Assembly: GCA_013373625.1 (NCBI GenBank) | Contig: JABXHM010000023.1 | Span: 1 to 64,000 of the forward strand | DNA: 64,000 nucleotides | Reading direction: 5' to 3' | Source: Alteromonadaceae bacterium | Lineage (GTDB): Bacteria; Pseudomonadota; Gammaproteobacteria; Enterobacterales; Alteromonadaceae | Part shown: piece by piece, positions 53,995 through 63,559 of the stretch | Numbering within the stretch: the stretch's first letter is position 1 | Layout: each line of letters opens with the position of its first letter | The notes under the pieces: generated by a model | The model's database searches: none | What the model saw: only the letters and a program-made list of their open reading frames with translations | What the model was told of the DNA's origin: nothing | Position numbers and translations under genes: made by a program

Positions 53995-54891
53995 ATGATT
54001 GAACGCTTTCACCTTGCCGTACTCACAGCCATAGAGCAACAAGGCACACTCACCCAAGCCGCTGAATCGTTGCACCTCAGTCAGTCTGCACTCAGTCACA
54101 GTATTAAAAAGCTTGAGCAACAGTTAGGTACCCCGGTGTGGGAAAAAGATGGCCGAAAGCTTCGCCTTACCCGAGCCGGAAAACAAATTTTACTGCTCGC
54201 TAAACGTATATTACCGCAGTTTGAACATACTGAATCCCTTCTTAAGCAAATTGCCAGCGGCCAGTTAGGTACGCTGCGAATAGGCATGGAATGTCACCCT
54301 TGCTACCAGTGGTTGCTTAAAGTAGTCGCGCCATACCTGGATAATTGGCCCAGCGTCGATGTTGATGTGAAACAGGCTTTTCAGTTTGGCGGCATGCGCG
54401 CACTGTTCGACTACGATATCGATATGCTGATCACGCCCGATCCACTGTTTATTAGCGGTGTAGATTTTATTCCGGTATTTGGCTATGAGCACCGTTTGGT
54501 AGTCGCTGGCGACCATCCTTTGGCGACCAGGCAGCACCTAACGCCAGCCGATTTAGCCAATGAGGTCCTCATTACCTACCCGGTAGAGCCCCAGCGGCTC
54601 GATGTGTTTAGTCAGTTTTTATCTCCGGCTGGCTGTGGGGTTAAGCAACATAAGCGTATTGAAACGACTGAGATTATGTTGCAAATGGTTGCCGCTGGTC
54701 GTGGTGTAGCAGCTTTGCCCGGCTGGTTGATTGAACAGTACGCACAACATATGCCCCTTACCAGCCTGCGTTTTGGTGAGCAGGGTATAATGAAGCAAAT
54801 TCACGTAGGTATACGAAGTGGTGATACAAAAGTAGAGTATATTGCCGACTTTATAAGGTTAGCGAAGCAAACCGACTCTACTTACATTTAG
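53995..54891 (+). CDS. LysR family regulator, MetR-like
   Basis: A 298-residue LysR protein that closely resembles MetR, the homocysteine-responsive activator of methionine genes. Shared blocks are SQSALSHSIKKLEQQLG in the HTH, then IGMECHPCYQWLLKVV, IDMLITPDPL, YPVEPQRLDVFSQFL and VAAGRGVAALPGW. Family resemblance is clear, but no met genes are adjacent, so it might be a MetR paralogue acting elsewhere. It is convergent with the Fur-regulated TonB receptor gene and divergent from csp-rhlE. Confidence 0.85.
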   Translation: MIERFHLAVLTAIEQQGTLTQAAESLHLSQSALSHSIKKLEQQLGTPVWEKDGRKLRLTRAGKQILLLAKRILPQFEHTESLLKQIASGQLGTLRIGMECHPCYQWLLKVVAPYLDNWPSVDVDVKQAFQFGGMRALFDYDIDMLITPDPLFISGVDFIPVFGYEHRLVVAGDHPLATRQHLTPADLANEVLITYPVEPQRLDVFSQFLSPAGCGVKQHKRIETTEIMLQMVAAGRGVAALPGWLIEQYAQHMPLTSLRFGEQGIMKQIHVGIRSGDTKVEYIADFIRLAKQTDSTYI

Positions 54892-54932
54892 GGCTCAATT
54901 AATCAGCAAGAAGCCTGACTACCGATAATGCA

Positions 54933-54957
54933 CCCCGCCCTTTAATAGAGGACGGGG
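54933..54957. terminator. Stem-loop between MetR-like and TonB receptor genes
   Basis: CCCCG/CGGGG arms with further partial pairing, 42 bases after the MetR-like stop. There is no clear T-run. It may serve both convergent genes. Confidence 0.45.
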
Positions 54958-54975
54958 CTGCCGATTTTAACGGTG

Positions 54976-57345
54976 CTAGAAACTGACTGTGACACCGGCC
55001 CACAGGTTACGGGCTTTATCTTTCACATTGTAATCATCGGTGAAGTTAACTTCACTGGTGACACCGCGACCAGTAAGGTACTCATACTGACCATCGCTGT
55101 TAAGGTCGTCATAGGTGACAGAATAAGTAGTAAAGTCGCGATCAAGGAGGTTATTAATGCGCAAATTCACCACCACATAGTCATTGAGCGTCCAACGAGC
55201 CCCCAGATTTAACAATGAGTAATTCTTAAAATACAGCTCACGGTCTAATACTGAGTCGTAACCACGATATCTGTCAGAGCGGAACTCGCCTTGCAGATAA
55301 ACGTTCAGATCAGCATTAATATCCCAGGTAATATTAACATTCGCCATGTGCTCGGCAGTGTTGGTTAACGGCAAACCTGCCTGCGCGCCGCTCATTTGTT
55401 CACTGTCGGTCCAGGTATAATTTGCATACACCGACCAGTCTGCAGTGAAGGCGTAACGACCGGCCATTTCAATACCCTGTAGTTCAACTTTGTCGATATT
55501 AATGCGTTGGCTGTAGGTGTCATAACCTAATTCGTCGTACTGGCCTAAATTAACACAAGGGCGAACACCACCGGTGGTATTACAACTTTGAACAGTATTG
55601 CCCCTGGCAATCTTGTCTTCGAAATCAGTACTGAAATAGGTAATATTGAAGTTGTGTTCACCGCGACTCCAATACAGCGCAATCTCTGAGTTTACGCTGG
55701 TTTCCGGTTGCAACTCCGGGTTACCAGCAAATGGGCTGGTGCCCTGGCCGCCAAAGCCAATAATGCCATCGTACAGATCAGTGGTTTGCGGCGTTTTATA
55801 ACCTGTACTTACTCCACCTTTAATGGTCCAGTAGTCGGTAATGTTATATACCGCATAGATACGCGGCGATGTTTGGCTACCAAAAACGTCATGATCATCG
55901 TAGCGGAATCCGGCGGTTACCGTCATATTATCCAGTATGCCCCAGTTGTCCTCGGCAAACAGTGAGTACATATTTTGTTCCTGCACGGCACCGGCCTCAC
56001 CTGATTCCAGACCAAATACGCCGTCTTTGAGCTCCCCATCGATTACCTGAGCGCCCAGTACAACGTTATGATCACCGGCAAAGTCTTCGACCGGAATATC
56101 AAACCGCAAATCAAAGGTATACTGGCTGCTATCGAGAGGGCGGGCCGGACGCGGTAAAAAGGTTTGCTCAGCCAGATCGCGGCGCTCATCCTCACTCATA
56201 TCAGCGTAGTCACCGCTGCCATCATACATTTCTTGTAGCAGCAAACGCTCTGCAACACTGAGCGGCAGCGTCCGGCCGTTGTTCTGGGTATCTACATAAG
56301 CTAATGATGCCGCCACAGTACCAAAATTCCACTGACCATCGTAGGCCACCGACCACCACTGACGGTCAAATTGTTGCTCTGCGGCGTAGCCTGCGCGGGG
56401 ATTCACCTGACCACGCCGCGCTTGCCATAAACTCTCGATACTGTCACGCGTACCTAACGGATAGACGATTTCACCGGTTTCCAGGTTGTACTCTGGCGTG
56501 TTGTCATATTCCTGATGAGAGTCGTCATAATCAAACGCTATTTCGTGTCCTTCGGCAGGTGTGTAATTGAGGCTAAAACCATAGTGTTCACTGTTGTTAT
56601 CAACCGTGCGCCCACCGCTACCAAATCCTAATGAGCGCACATGCACATCACCATTGGGATCAATGGCTGGTGCCAGTTGCGGTGTAGATGCCTGTTGCTC
56701 ATATAAGCTGCCGCGAACGCCCAGGCTCAGTACGTTGTCGATTAAGGGGCCGGTAATGGAAAAATCGGTAGTAATCTCGTTTCCGAAGTCATCATCGCTT
56801 TGCAGGCTGCGTCCGAAGGTGATGTTACCGCCCCAATCGCTGCGGTGTTTTTTAGTGATAACGTTGATCACACCGCCAAGCGCATCGGCACCGTACAGAG
56901 TTGATGCCGGACCACGAATAACTTCGATGCGCTCAATCGTATCGAGCGGCGGTAAATGGTTGAAAGCATTACCACCAAAGTTGTTAGGATAAATATCGCC
57001 GTGGTTATTCTGGCGCCGGCCGTCAATCAACAACAGCGTGTACTCACCCGTTAAGCCACGCATACTCACACTCCCCTGACCGGTTTTATCCCGGCTCGTA
57101 CCAATGTCGATACCTTCCTGATACTTAACTGCATCGAGTAAAGAGGTAAAAGAGCGGGTTTTAAGATCCTCTGCAGTAATCACCGAGATACTGGCCGGTG
57201 CTTCGGTAATCTTTTGCTCAAAGCCCGTTGCAGTAACCACTAAGTGTTCTATGTCGCTGCTATCCGGAACGGCGGCGACGGCATTTTGTGCCAGACCAAA
57301 CTGGATTGCTATTGCCAGACAAGAGTATGCGTAACGAGAAGTCAT
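54976..57345 (-). CDS. TonB-dependent receptor, iron/siderophore type
   Basis: A 789-residue outer membrane receptor of the CirA/FepA-like group. Signal peptide (LAIAIQFGLAQNAVAA), TonB box around IEHLVVTATGFEQ, plug domain (APASISVITAEDL, MRGLTGEYTLLLIDGRR, IEVIRGPASTLYGADALGGVI) and a barrel ending LWAGVTVSF. The plug block is classic for catecholate siderophore and colicin receptors. A strong Fur box sits about 95 bases upstream, so it should be induced by iron starvation. The ligand is unknown and no biosynthesis or ABC importer genes are linked. Confidence 0.93.
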   Translation of the reverse strand: MTSRYAYSCLAIAIQFGLAQNAVAAVPDSSDIEHLVVTATGFEQKITEAPASISVITAEDLKTRSFTSLLDAVKYQEGIDIGTSRDKTGQGSVSMRGLTGEYTLLLIDGRRQNNHGDIYPNNFGGNAFNHLPPLDTIERIEVIRGPASTLYGADALGGVINVITKKHRSDWGGNITFGRSLQSDDDFGNEITTDFSITGPLIDNVLSLGVRGSLYEQQASTPQLAPAIDPNGDVHVRSLGFGSGGRTVDNNSEHYGFSLNYTPAEGHEIAFDYDDSHQEYDNTPEYNLETGEIVYPLGTRDSIESLWQARRGQVNPRAGYAAEQQFDRQWWSVAYDGQWNFGTVAASLAYVDTQNNGRTLPLSVAERLLLQEMYDGSGDYADMSEDERRDLAEQTFLPRPARPLDSSQYTFDLRFDIPVEDFAGDHNVVLGAQVIDGELKDGVFGLESGEAGAVQEQNMYSLFAEDNWGILDNMTVTAGFRYDDHDVFGSQTSPRIYAVYNITDYWTIKGGVSTGYKTPQTTDLYDGIIGFGGQGTSPFAGNPELQPETSVNSEIALYWSRGEHNFNITYFSTDFEDKIARGNTVQSCNTTGGVRPCVNLGQYDELGYDTYSQRINIDKVELQGIEMAGRYAFTADWSVYANYTWTDSEQMSGAQAGLPLTNTAEHMANVNITWDINADLNVYLQGEFRSDRYRGYDSVLDRELYFKNYSLLNLGARWTLNDYVVVNLRINNLLDRDFTTYSVTYDDLNSDGQYEYLTGRGVTSEVNFTDDYNVKDKARNLWAGVTVSF

Positions 57346-57432
57346 GGTAGTCCTTTTTGAATAAATGAATGCGTTATGTTGCTTTTTGTGTATTGAGGGT
57401 TGCTAATGATAGAGCCATTAAAACAAATGTCA

Positions 57433-57461
57433 ATGCAAATGATATCCATTATCATTTGCAT
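57433..57461. promoter_or_regulatory. Fur box upstream of the TonB receptor
   Basis: ATGCAAATGATA-N5-TATCATTTGCAT, 12-bp perfect arms. The core TGATATCCATTATCA (57440-57454) matches the Fur 7-1-7 consensus TGATAAT-N-ATTATCA at 12 of 14 positions. It is 88-116 bases before the receptor start. Confidence 0.85.
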
Positions 57462-57545
57462 CATAGATAAATCCGAAAAGGAGAGTGAAAGATACAAATC
57501 GTATTATTAGTAGATGATTGGAAAGTTAGAGTTTTGGCTTAGCGA

Positions 57546-57911
57546 TTACTCACTTGCGATGCCCAGCTCAATGCGCTTACGTTTACTGAGCCCAGACGAT
57601 ACAATTCGGTAAGACTCCGCGATATAGTATTTAAGATCATCATCCAGATGACCGGCAGTATCAATCTGCTGAATCCATTTCAAACCTCTGCTGGCCAGAT
57701 ACGGCGCCGGAATATAACCCGGGGAGTTAAGTAGAAACTCAAAGTTTAAATCTGACGTTTTGAAGGTATAGGCGGGTAACTGATCTTTTGTGCAGCTGCC
57801 AATAGCAAAGACTTTTCCAGCCACTTTCCAAACATCAGATTTTCCCCATTGCACCACATGAGTCGCTGCCGTGAACTGGCCACAGAAAGTATTAAAATCC
57901 TGATGATTCAT
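57546..57911 (-). CDS. MmcQ/YjbR family protein
   Basis: A 121-residue protein of the MmcQ/YjbR family (double-wing DNA-binding-like fold). It has FNTFCGQFTAATHVVQWG, VWKVAGKVFAIG and LNSPGYIPAPYLASRGLKWIQ, all typical. The function of the family is not established. It starts 109 bases after the diguanylate cyclase gene on the same strand and could be transcribed with it. Confidence 0.87.
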   Translation of the reverse strand: MNHQDFNTFCGQFTAATHVVQWGKSDVWKVAGKVFAIGSCTKDQLPAYTFKTSDLNFEFLLNSPGYIPAPYLASRGLKWIQQIDTAGHLDDDLKYYIAESYRIVSSGLSKRKRIELGIASE

Positions 57912-58020
57912 AATTCGTTACCGTTAAACACAATGAGGTTGTCATTGCAGTTTACCTGAGCCAGCGCCAGCATGACTACAGCAATGAATGCGTGGCTTTG
58001 TAAAAGTGCAGATACGCTTT

Positions 58021-59193
58021 TCAGGCGCCCAGAAAAGGCTGTGGCGAGTCAAACTTACACACCATATTGCGGCCCTGACGTTTGGCGGTATACAGCGCTT
58101 TGTCAGCATTTTCCAGCAACAAATCCCATGAATCAAGCAGTGCCGATGAGGCAGAAATGCCGATGCTAACAGTAACGTTAACGGATTCACTTTGTAGCTT
58201 AATGTCTACGTTTGATACCACCTGACGTAAGCGATCTGCTATACGGAGCGCTTCATCGGAAGACGCGCCGGGCATAAGAATTACAAACTCCTCCCCTCCC
58301 AGGCGACCAATTAAATCCGACTTTCTTATCTCACTATTCATCGCCCGGGCAATTTGTTTAAGCACTTTGTCGCCCAAAGGGTGCCCATGCTTATCATTGA
58401 TGGCTTTGAAATGATCGATATCCACCATCAATAACGAGTGCTGAGATATACTACGATCAGCTAACGACATATATGCCTTCTGAATAAATGCGCGCCGACT
58501 CAGCAAGTTAGTGAGTTCATCTGTATCTGCTTTTTGCTGCCAATAACGCTTTTGACGTAACAAATGTAAAACGGGTAATAACAATGCAGTGGTTATGACC
58601 AGAATCAAGTGTGACAATAGCACTGCTTCAAACAGCTGATTTGTCGCATTGTCATGACCTGAAAACGTTATCGCAAAAATTACTACGCCTTGCAGAAACA
58701 TAATGAATGCATGCAGTAATAACACCGCGCGTACTGCATTGTACGCGGTTTGGTAAGGGGACCTGCGCTCGTGAAAGTAACCTTCGGTAACAAAAAACAT
58801 GACTGCCATGAATATCGAGGCGACCGAATTAACCAGTTGACCGTGAAAACTGGTGATGAGTATGGCTCCAACACCGGCAAAGAACAGTATTTGCGCTTTC
58901 TGAAATAAGTGTGAGGAGTGACGAGCCAACTCAAATAGATTGAGCCCGAAAAATAAGCCATAAGTAGACGCATATAAAAAAAAACACGATATGGCGTTGA
59001 GTGCCTGTGAGTCATTGTATTTGTGCGCCAAGACAGACAAGGCGATCCCGCCTGCAAATAGACCGCAGGATCTCGACCAATGCAGATAAGAGCAATGTCC
59101 ATTTTGCTTCTTATACATCGCATAAAAATAAAGACAAACCAGCAAATTGACAACAAAGGCCATTGCAACGCTGGTCGGAAGAGCTAGCAGCAT
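58021..59193 (-). CDS. Diguanylate cyclase, membrane-bound (GGDEF)
   Basis: A 390-residue protein with about six membrane helices in the first 210 residues and a C-terminal GGDEF domain. The active site is GRLGGEEF, and the inhibitory site RxxD is present as RKSD five residues upstream, so it should make c-di-GMP and be product-inhibited. This contrasts with the soluble cyclase at 27355-28368, which lacks the I-site Asp. The membrane part has no recognised sensor family. It is upstream of yjbR. Confidence 0.93.
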   Translation of the reverse strand: MLLALPTSVAMAFVVNLLVCLYFYAMYKKQNGHCSYLHWSRSCGLFAGGIALSVLAHKYNDSQALNAISCFFLYASTYGLFFGLNLFELARHSSHLFQKAQILFFAGVGAILITSFHGQLVNSVASIFMAVMFFVTEGYFHERRSPYQTAYNAVRAVLLLHAFIMFLQGVVIFAITFSGHDNATNQLFEAVLLSHLILVITTALLLPVLHLLRQKRYWQQKADTDELTNLLSRRAFIQKAYMSLADRSISQHSLLMVDIDHFKAINDKHGHPLGDKVLKQIARAMNSEIRKSDLIGRLGGEEFVILMPGASSDEALRIADRLRQVVSNVDIKLQSESVNVTVSIGISASSALLDSWDLLLENADKALYTAKRQGRNMVCKFDSPQPFLGA

Positions 59194-59283
59194 ACTTGAA
59201 AAACGTTCCGTTATTACACATGGAATTTATGAACTTTCGCCACTATAACAATGAATTACTGTTATTAGCCTACATCTAAGTTA

Positions 59284-59319
59284 TGGGTGATACCCAAATG
59301 GTATTAAAATAAATACCTT
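59284..59319. promoter_or_regulatory. Cluster of GGTAT/ATACC half-sites before the MDR gene
   Basis: TGGGTGATACCCA (59284-59296) is followed by GGTATT and AAATACC with AT-rich spacing, giving alternating inverted half-sites about 140 bases upstream of the oxidoreductase gene. It may be a regulator binding array. Confidence 0.35.
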
Positions 59320-59457
59320 AAAACAGATACTGCACTTGTGCACCGCTTTCAAGAAGTGATTGCGCTGTAACTTAAGGTACAGCCAAATAAAAACTTTAAA
59401 CCAAATACGTTAAGCAGTGTATACATCACTACACGTTATAAAAGGAGCATTAAAGTA

Positions 59458-60477
59458 ATGAGAGCAATAATAACGGCAGCGCCGGAGAATGGTCTCAATG
59501 GGCTGGCACTGACGGATACAGACGAACCTCAGCCACCAACCGGTGAACAAATTCTGGTACAACTTCAGGGCAGCTCACTGAACTACCATGATTTAAGTGT
59601 TGCTATGGGCACAACAAATGAAGCCCATGATCGAATATTACTGGCCGACGGTGCCGGCATAGTGGCCGCAGTTGGTGATGATGTTACTGACTTTAAAGTG
59701 GGCGACAGTGTGGTCTCCTGTTTCTTTCCCGAGTGGCAAACCGGCGAACCAACGATCGGTGACTTTAGCCGTACACCTGGCGATGGTATCGATGGCTACG
59801 CACGGGATAAGGTGGTAGCTCCACAAAGCTGGTTTACCAAAGCACCACAAGGCTGGAGCGCACCTGAGTCTGCAACCATTACCACTGCAGGCCTTACTGC
59901 ATGGCGCGCTCTGGTTACTGAGGGCAATATAAAGGCTGGGGACAAGGTATTGCTACTGGGCACGGGCGGCGTGTCAATTTACGCACTGCAACTGGCTAAA
60001 GCTATGGGTGCCGATGTGGCAATCACCTCATCGAGTAACAGTAAACTCGAAAAAGCCAAAGCGCTTGGCGCTGATTTTACGGTCAATTATAAAGGAGATG
60101 AAGATTGGGGCAGCACTGTTGCTGATTGGTCTGATGGTGGTGTTGATGTGGTCGTTGAGGTCGGTGGACCGGCGACGCTGACGCAGTCAATCAAAGCCTG
60201 TAGGATTGGCGGTACAATTGTGCTTATTGGGGTATTAACTGGCTTTAATGGTGAAGTGCCCACCGCAGCAATGATGCTGAAACAAATCCGCCTGCAAGGT
60301 ATTGTGGTGGGAAATCGTCAGATGCAGCAAGATATGGTACAAGCACTGGAGAAGCTGAAGTTTAAGCCCGTTATCGATAAAACTTTCCCGTTGGAAGATT
60401 TGGTTACGGCCTTCAAGTATGAAGTGTCAGCAGGCCATTTCGGTAAAATCGCCATTGATTACACAATAAAAAAATAG
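59458..60477 (+). CDS. MDR family NAD(P)-dependent alcohol dehydrogenase / quinone oxidoreductase
   Basis: A 339-residue medium-chain dehydrogenase/reductase. The Rossmann motif LLLGTGGVSIYALQLAKAMG is at about 166-185, with TSSSNSKLEKAKALGAD next. The usual catalytic-zinc Cys in the N-terminal GVCHTD-like region is replaced (SSLNYHDLSVAMG), so it is of the zinc-free quinone/enoyl reductase type. Other blocks are LLADGAGIV and FKVGDSVVSCFFPEW. Substrate unknown. GGAG 10 bases before the ATG. A perfect 11-bp hairpin follows the gene. Confidence 0.87.
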   Translation: MRAIITAAPENGLNGLALTDTDEPQPPTGEQILVQLQGSSLNYHDLSVAMGTTNEAHDRILLADGAGIVAAVGDDVTDFKVGDSVVSCFFPEWQTGEPTIGDFSRTPGDGIDGYARDKVVAPQSWFTKAPQGWSAPESATITTAGLTAWRALVTEGNIKAGDKVLLLGTGGVSIYALQLAKAMGADVAITSSSNSKLEKAKALGADFTVNYKGDEDWGSTVADWSDGGVDVVVEVGGPATLTQSIKACRIGGTIVLIGVLTGFNGEVPTAAMMLKQIRLQGIVVGNRQMQQDMVQALEKLKFKPVIDKTFPLEDLVTAFKYEVSAGHFGKIAIDYTIKK

Positions 60478-60485
60478 TGCACCAC

Positions 60486-60523
60486 GGTAAGCAGTGACCA
60501 GCAAAAACGCAGCACTGCTTACC
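60486..60523. terminator. Terminator-like hairpin after the MDR gene
   Basis: GGTAAGCAGTG/CACTGCTTACC, 11 bp perfect with a 16-base loop, 9 bases past the stop. A T-run is lacking, so termination strength is uncertain. Confidence 0.55.
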
Positions 60524-60601
60524 TTAGATTGCAATAGCGCTGTAAAGTCACGCGCAATGGCGCAATGATTACTGATTTGCTGCAGTCGCTTTAATAAGTT
60601 T

Positions 60602-60645
60602 AACGGTATTGTACCGCGTTCAACGGTACTGCAGATCGTACCGTT
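60602..60645. promoter_or_regulatory. Tandem inverted repeats upstream of the membrane protein gene
   Basis: Two dyads in a row: CGGTA-N3-TACCG inside 60602-60616 and AACGGTAC-N8-GTACCGTT at 60622-60645. AACGGTA occurs twice and GTACCG twice. They end 50 bases before the ATG at 60696, suggesting paired operators. Confidence 0.5.
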
Positions 60646-60695
60646 CAATGGTAAAATTCAGCCTGGTTAATTTTGTCATCAATCCAGTAATTTCA

Positions 60696-61964
60696 ATGAC
60701 CTCAACCTTACTCAGTAAAGCCAGCGGCTGGTTGGCAATTATTACGCTTGCCAGTCAGCTAATGGCCGTAGCTGGATGGGTGTCAGCATACGTTGCCATT
60801 GTACTGGCATGGCTCACGATGGCTGCGATGCTACCCACTTTAAACCGTTCAGCATGCAAACAATCGCTGTGCCTGTTTGTACTTGGCCTGACGGGCCTAG
60901 CCACTGGCGTAGCTCTTGGTGTCAGTATCGACTGGCACGCCGTATTCGCGGCGAATGTCCCCTTGTTAACCCTGTTTGTAGCGATTTCTTTTTTATCGCT
61001 AACCAATGCCCCACACTCCGATGAAGCCCTCCCCCGTGGCGCCCGAGCCGCTGCAGTTACCAGTATTGGCACAAATGTGCTGGGAGCAATTATCAATTTG
61101 TCGGTAGTACTGGTATTTGGCGATCGGCTTAAGCGCAATGGCACACTCACCAATGCTCAGCAAATTGCCATCACTCGTTGTTTCACCGCTGCCGCCTGGT
61201 GGTCACCTTTTTTTATTGCTACCGGTGTTGCCCTGATGTACGCGCCCGGCATGACCTGGACGGCTACCGTTATACCGGGTGTGGTAATGACACTTTTTAG
61301 CATTGGTTACACGCTGCTGGACATTAAGCAACGTCACCCTGCACAGTTTGAAGGTTATCCGTTAAAAGCAGAAAGTCTGGTGATCCCCATCCTGATGGCG
61401 GTTTCAGTGCTGCTCCTGCAATATTACTTTCCGGATGTGAGTATTATTGTATTGATCAGTATTATTTCGGTGTTGGGATCTTTACTGTTTATTCGTGAGC
61501 GCCCTCGCGTCCCTGCTATCAAACATTTTATAGAGCACCGGTTATTGAGTGCCGGTGCACAGTTTGCGTTATTTTTGGCAGCGGGAGTATTTTCAGCCGG
61601 TATAAAAACCCTATTGGCAATTAACCCCCAACTCATCGACTTACACCGCTATACGTTTAGTTCCGGGATGTTTGCAGTGGTCAGTGCGGTGATGATAATT
61701 ATAGGTTTGGCGGGCGTCCATCCGTTAATTAGTATTGCTATTGTAAGTCCTCTTCTGCTGCCCCTGTCACCCGATCCAGCCAGCCTGGGTTTTCTGTTTT
61801 TAAGCACCTGGGCAATTTCTACCGGTTCAGGGCCACTATCAGGAATTGGCCTGGTGATGACAGGACGATACGGTATTCCTGCGCGCCAAATCATAAAAAA
61901 TAACTGGCACTATGTCATTGTAATGTGGCTGCTTGCCTGCATGGTACACGCGTTATTGCTCTGA
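60696..61964 (+). CDS. Polytopic membrane protein, probable transporter
   Basis: A 422-residue protein with about 11-12 hydrophobic segments. I do not recognise the family with certainty. Features resembling ion or organic-anion permeases of the IT type are AAWWSPFFIATGVALMYAPG, AGVHPLISIAIVSPLLLPL and STGSGPLSGIGLVMTGRYG near the C-terminus. The frame is open to 60609; ATG 60648 and ATG 60696 are both possible, with no clear ribosome-binding site. ATG 60696 (MTSTLLSKASGW) is chosen because it directly precedes the first membrane segment and leaves room for the operator-like dyads at 60602-60645. Substrate unknown. Confidence 0.75.
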   Translation: MTSTLLSKASGWLAIITLASQLMAVAGWVSAYVAIVLAWLTMAAMLPTLNRSACKQSLCLFVLGLTGLATGVALGVSIDWHAVFAANVPLLTLFVAISFLSLTNAPHSDEALPRGARAAAVTSIGTNVLGAIINLSVVLVFGDRLKRNGTLTNAQQIAITRCFTAAAWWSPFFIATGVALMYAPGMTWTATVIPGVVMTLFSIGYTLLDIKQRHPAQFEGYPLKAESLVIPILMAVSVLLLQYYFPDVSIIVLISIISVLGSLLFIRERPRVPAIKHFIEHRLLSAGAQFALFLAAGVFSAGIKTLLAINPQLIDLHRYTFSSGMFAVVSAVMIIIGLAGVHPLISIAIVSPLLLPLSPDPASLGFLFLSTWAISTGSGPLSGIGLVMTGRYGIPARQIIKNNWHYVIVMWLLACMVHALLL

Positions 61965-62072
61965 ACTTTGTGAGGGTGTCACTGATACTATCGATGGCAT
62001 GCCGCAGGGCTCCATTTAATGCTAAAGTAGCACTTATCTCCGTATCATAATGCAAATAAGACAACGTAAATT

Positions 62073-62810
62073 ATGCAAATTACTCAGGAAACACAGGATC
62101 TCATTACCGCAACCGGCACCATGCGCTGCTATATTTACCGCCCTGCTGCAGAAGGCGCTTTCCCGTCTGTCATTTTTTATTCAGAAATTTTCCAGCATAC
62201 AGCGCCCATTGCACGCTCTGCTGCAATGATGGCGTGCCAGGGATTTGTGGTCATCGTGCCAGAGGTCTTTCATGAGCTAAACCCTATCGGTACCGTGCTT
62301 GGCTATGACGATGCGGGCAAGGACAAAGGCAACAACGATAAGTGGACCAAAACACTGCAAGCCCATGACAGCGATACTGATGCATTGATAGAGTTTTGTC
62401 AGGTATCACCCTATTGCAATGGCCATGTCGGTGCCATGGGGGTATGTTTGGGTGGACACCTGGCGTATCGCGCAGCCATTAACCCTGCCGTAAAATCCGC
62501 ATTTTGCTTATACGCAACAGACATTCACAGCAATACCTTACCGGCCCCTGAGTCTGAACAGAGCCTGGCTAAAATGAAAGATATTCAGGGTGAAATCTTC
62601 TTTGTGTGGGGCAAGCAGGATCCTCATGTCCCCGACGAGGGGCGACAAACCATTTATCAGCACTGTATTGCCAGCGGGCTTAATTATCAGTGGATGGAAG
62701 TCAACGCTGTACATGCTTTTATGCGCGATGAAGGGGAGCGCTATGATGGTGCATTAGCCTTACAAATGTACCAGCAGGCGACAACTTTATTTCAACGCAC
62801 CTTGCGCTAA
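62073..62810 (+). CDS. Dienelactone hydrolase family protein
   Basis: A 245-residue alpha/beta hydrolase. Nucleophile Cys125 in GVCLGGH, with the Asp in GKQDPHVPD and the His in NAVHAFMRDEG completing a Cys-Asp-His triad of the dienelactone hydrolase type. It begins with the YRPAAEGAFPSVIFYSEIF block. The class hydrolyses lactones or esters in aromatic degradation, but many members have other uses, and no aromatic pathway genes are adjacent. It is upstream of rluA by 21 bases and probably shares its transcript. Confidence 0.88.
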   Translation: MQITQETQDLITATGTMRCYIYRPAAEGAFPSVIFYSEIFQHTAPIARSAAMMACQGFVVIVPEVFHELNPIGTVLGYDDAGKDKGNNDKWTKTLQAHDSDTDALIEFCQVSPYCNGHVGAMGVCLGGHLAYRAAINPAVKSAFCLYATDIHSNTLPAPESEQSLAKMKDIQGEIFFVWGKQDPHVPDEGRQTIYQHCIASGLNYQWMEVNAVHAFMRDEGERYDGALALQMYQQATTLFQRTLR

Positions 62811-62831
62811 CCCGCATTGTAAGCCACTCAC

Positions 62832-63542
62832 ATGCGTAAACCATTTTTGTACGATCCGCCAATGGCGCCGTACCTGACGATGTTGTATCAGGATGACGAT
62901 ATAATTGTACTCAATAAGCCCAGTGGTTTATTGAGTGTCACCGGCAACCGCCCCAGTCACCAGGACGCTCTGAGCAGCCGCGTGCAACGGGTATTTCCGA
63001 CTGCATCGGTGGTGCACCGGCTCGACTGGGCGACTTCAGGTGTTATGGTCATGGCCATGCATAAAGCTGCCAATCGGGAATTGTCGCGGCAATTTCACAG
63101 CCGCATTACAAAAAAACGCTATTTCGCTAGAGTGCATGGCATCGTTGTACAACAACGAGGCAGAATTGATTTGCCTCTGGCCGCTAACAAGCTGGATAAA
63201 CCAACGCAAAAGGTCGATATGGAGCGAGGGAAACCCTCGCTAACCGATTACACCGTACTACACACCGAAGAGAATCAATGGGGCGGAGAAAGCTGGGTGG
63301 AATTGCGTCCCATAACAGGACGGTCACATCAGTTAAGGGTGCACATGCAGGCTATTGGTCACCCGATCATTGGCGATCGCCTGTATGCTCAGGAGAAACA
63401 CGTCACCGGCGAAGCACCTCGCCTGCAACTGCATGCTGAAAGCTTAATCATTATTCATCCTGGTGATGGCACATGGCGACGTTTCACTGCCCCGATACCG
63501 TTTTTACCCCTGACGCCACCGGCTCTGGCAGTGCCAGAATAA
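62832..63542 (+). CDS. rluA: RluA: tRNA/rRNA pseudouridine synthase
   Basis: A 236-residue pseudouridine synthase closely similar to E. coli RluA, which makes pseudouridine 746 in 23S rRNA and 32 in certain tRNAs. Catalytic Asp65 in HRLDWATSG, with the KPSGLLSVTG start and the RPITGRSHQLRVHM block. Numbering is one more than in E. coli (Asp64). It has no S4 domain, as expected. It is convergent with the nei gene, 17 bases away. Confidence 0.95.
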   Translation: MRKPFLYDPPMAPYLTMLYQDDDIIVLNKPSGLLSVTGNRPSHQDALSSRVQRVFPTASVVHRLDWATSGVMVMAMHKAANRELSRQFHSRITKKRYFARVHGIVVQQRGRIDLPLAANKLDKPTQKVDMERGKPSLTDYTVLHTEENQWGGESWVELRPITGRSHQLRVHMQAIGHPIIGDRLYAQEKHVTGEAPRLQLHAESLIIIHPGDGTWRRFTAPIPFLPLTPPALAVPE

Positions 63543-63559
63543 ATACCAGGCCTGAATGT

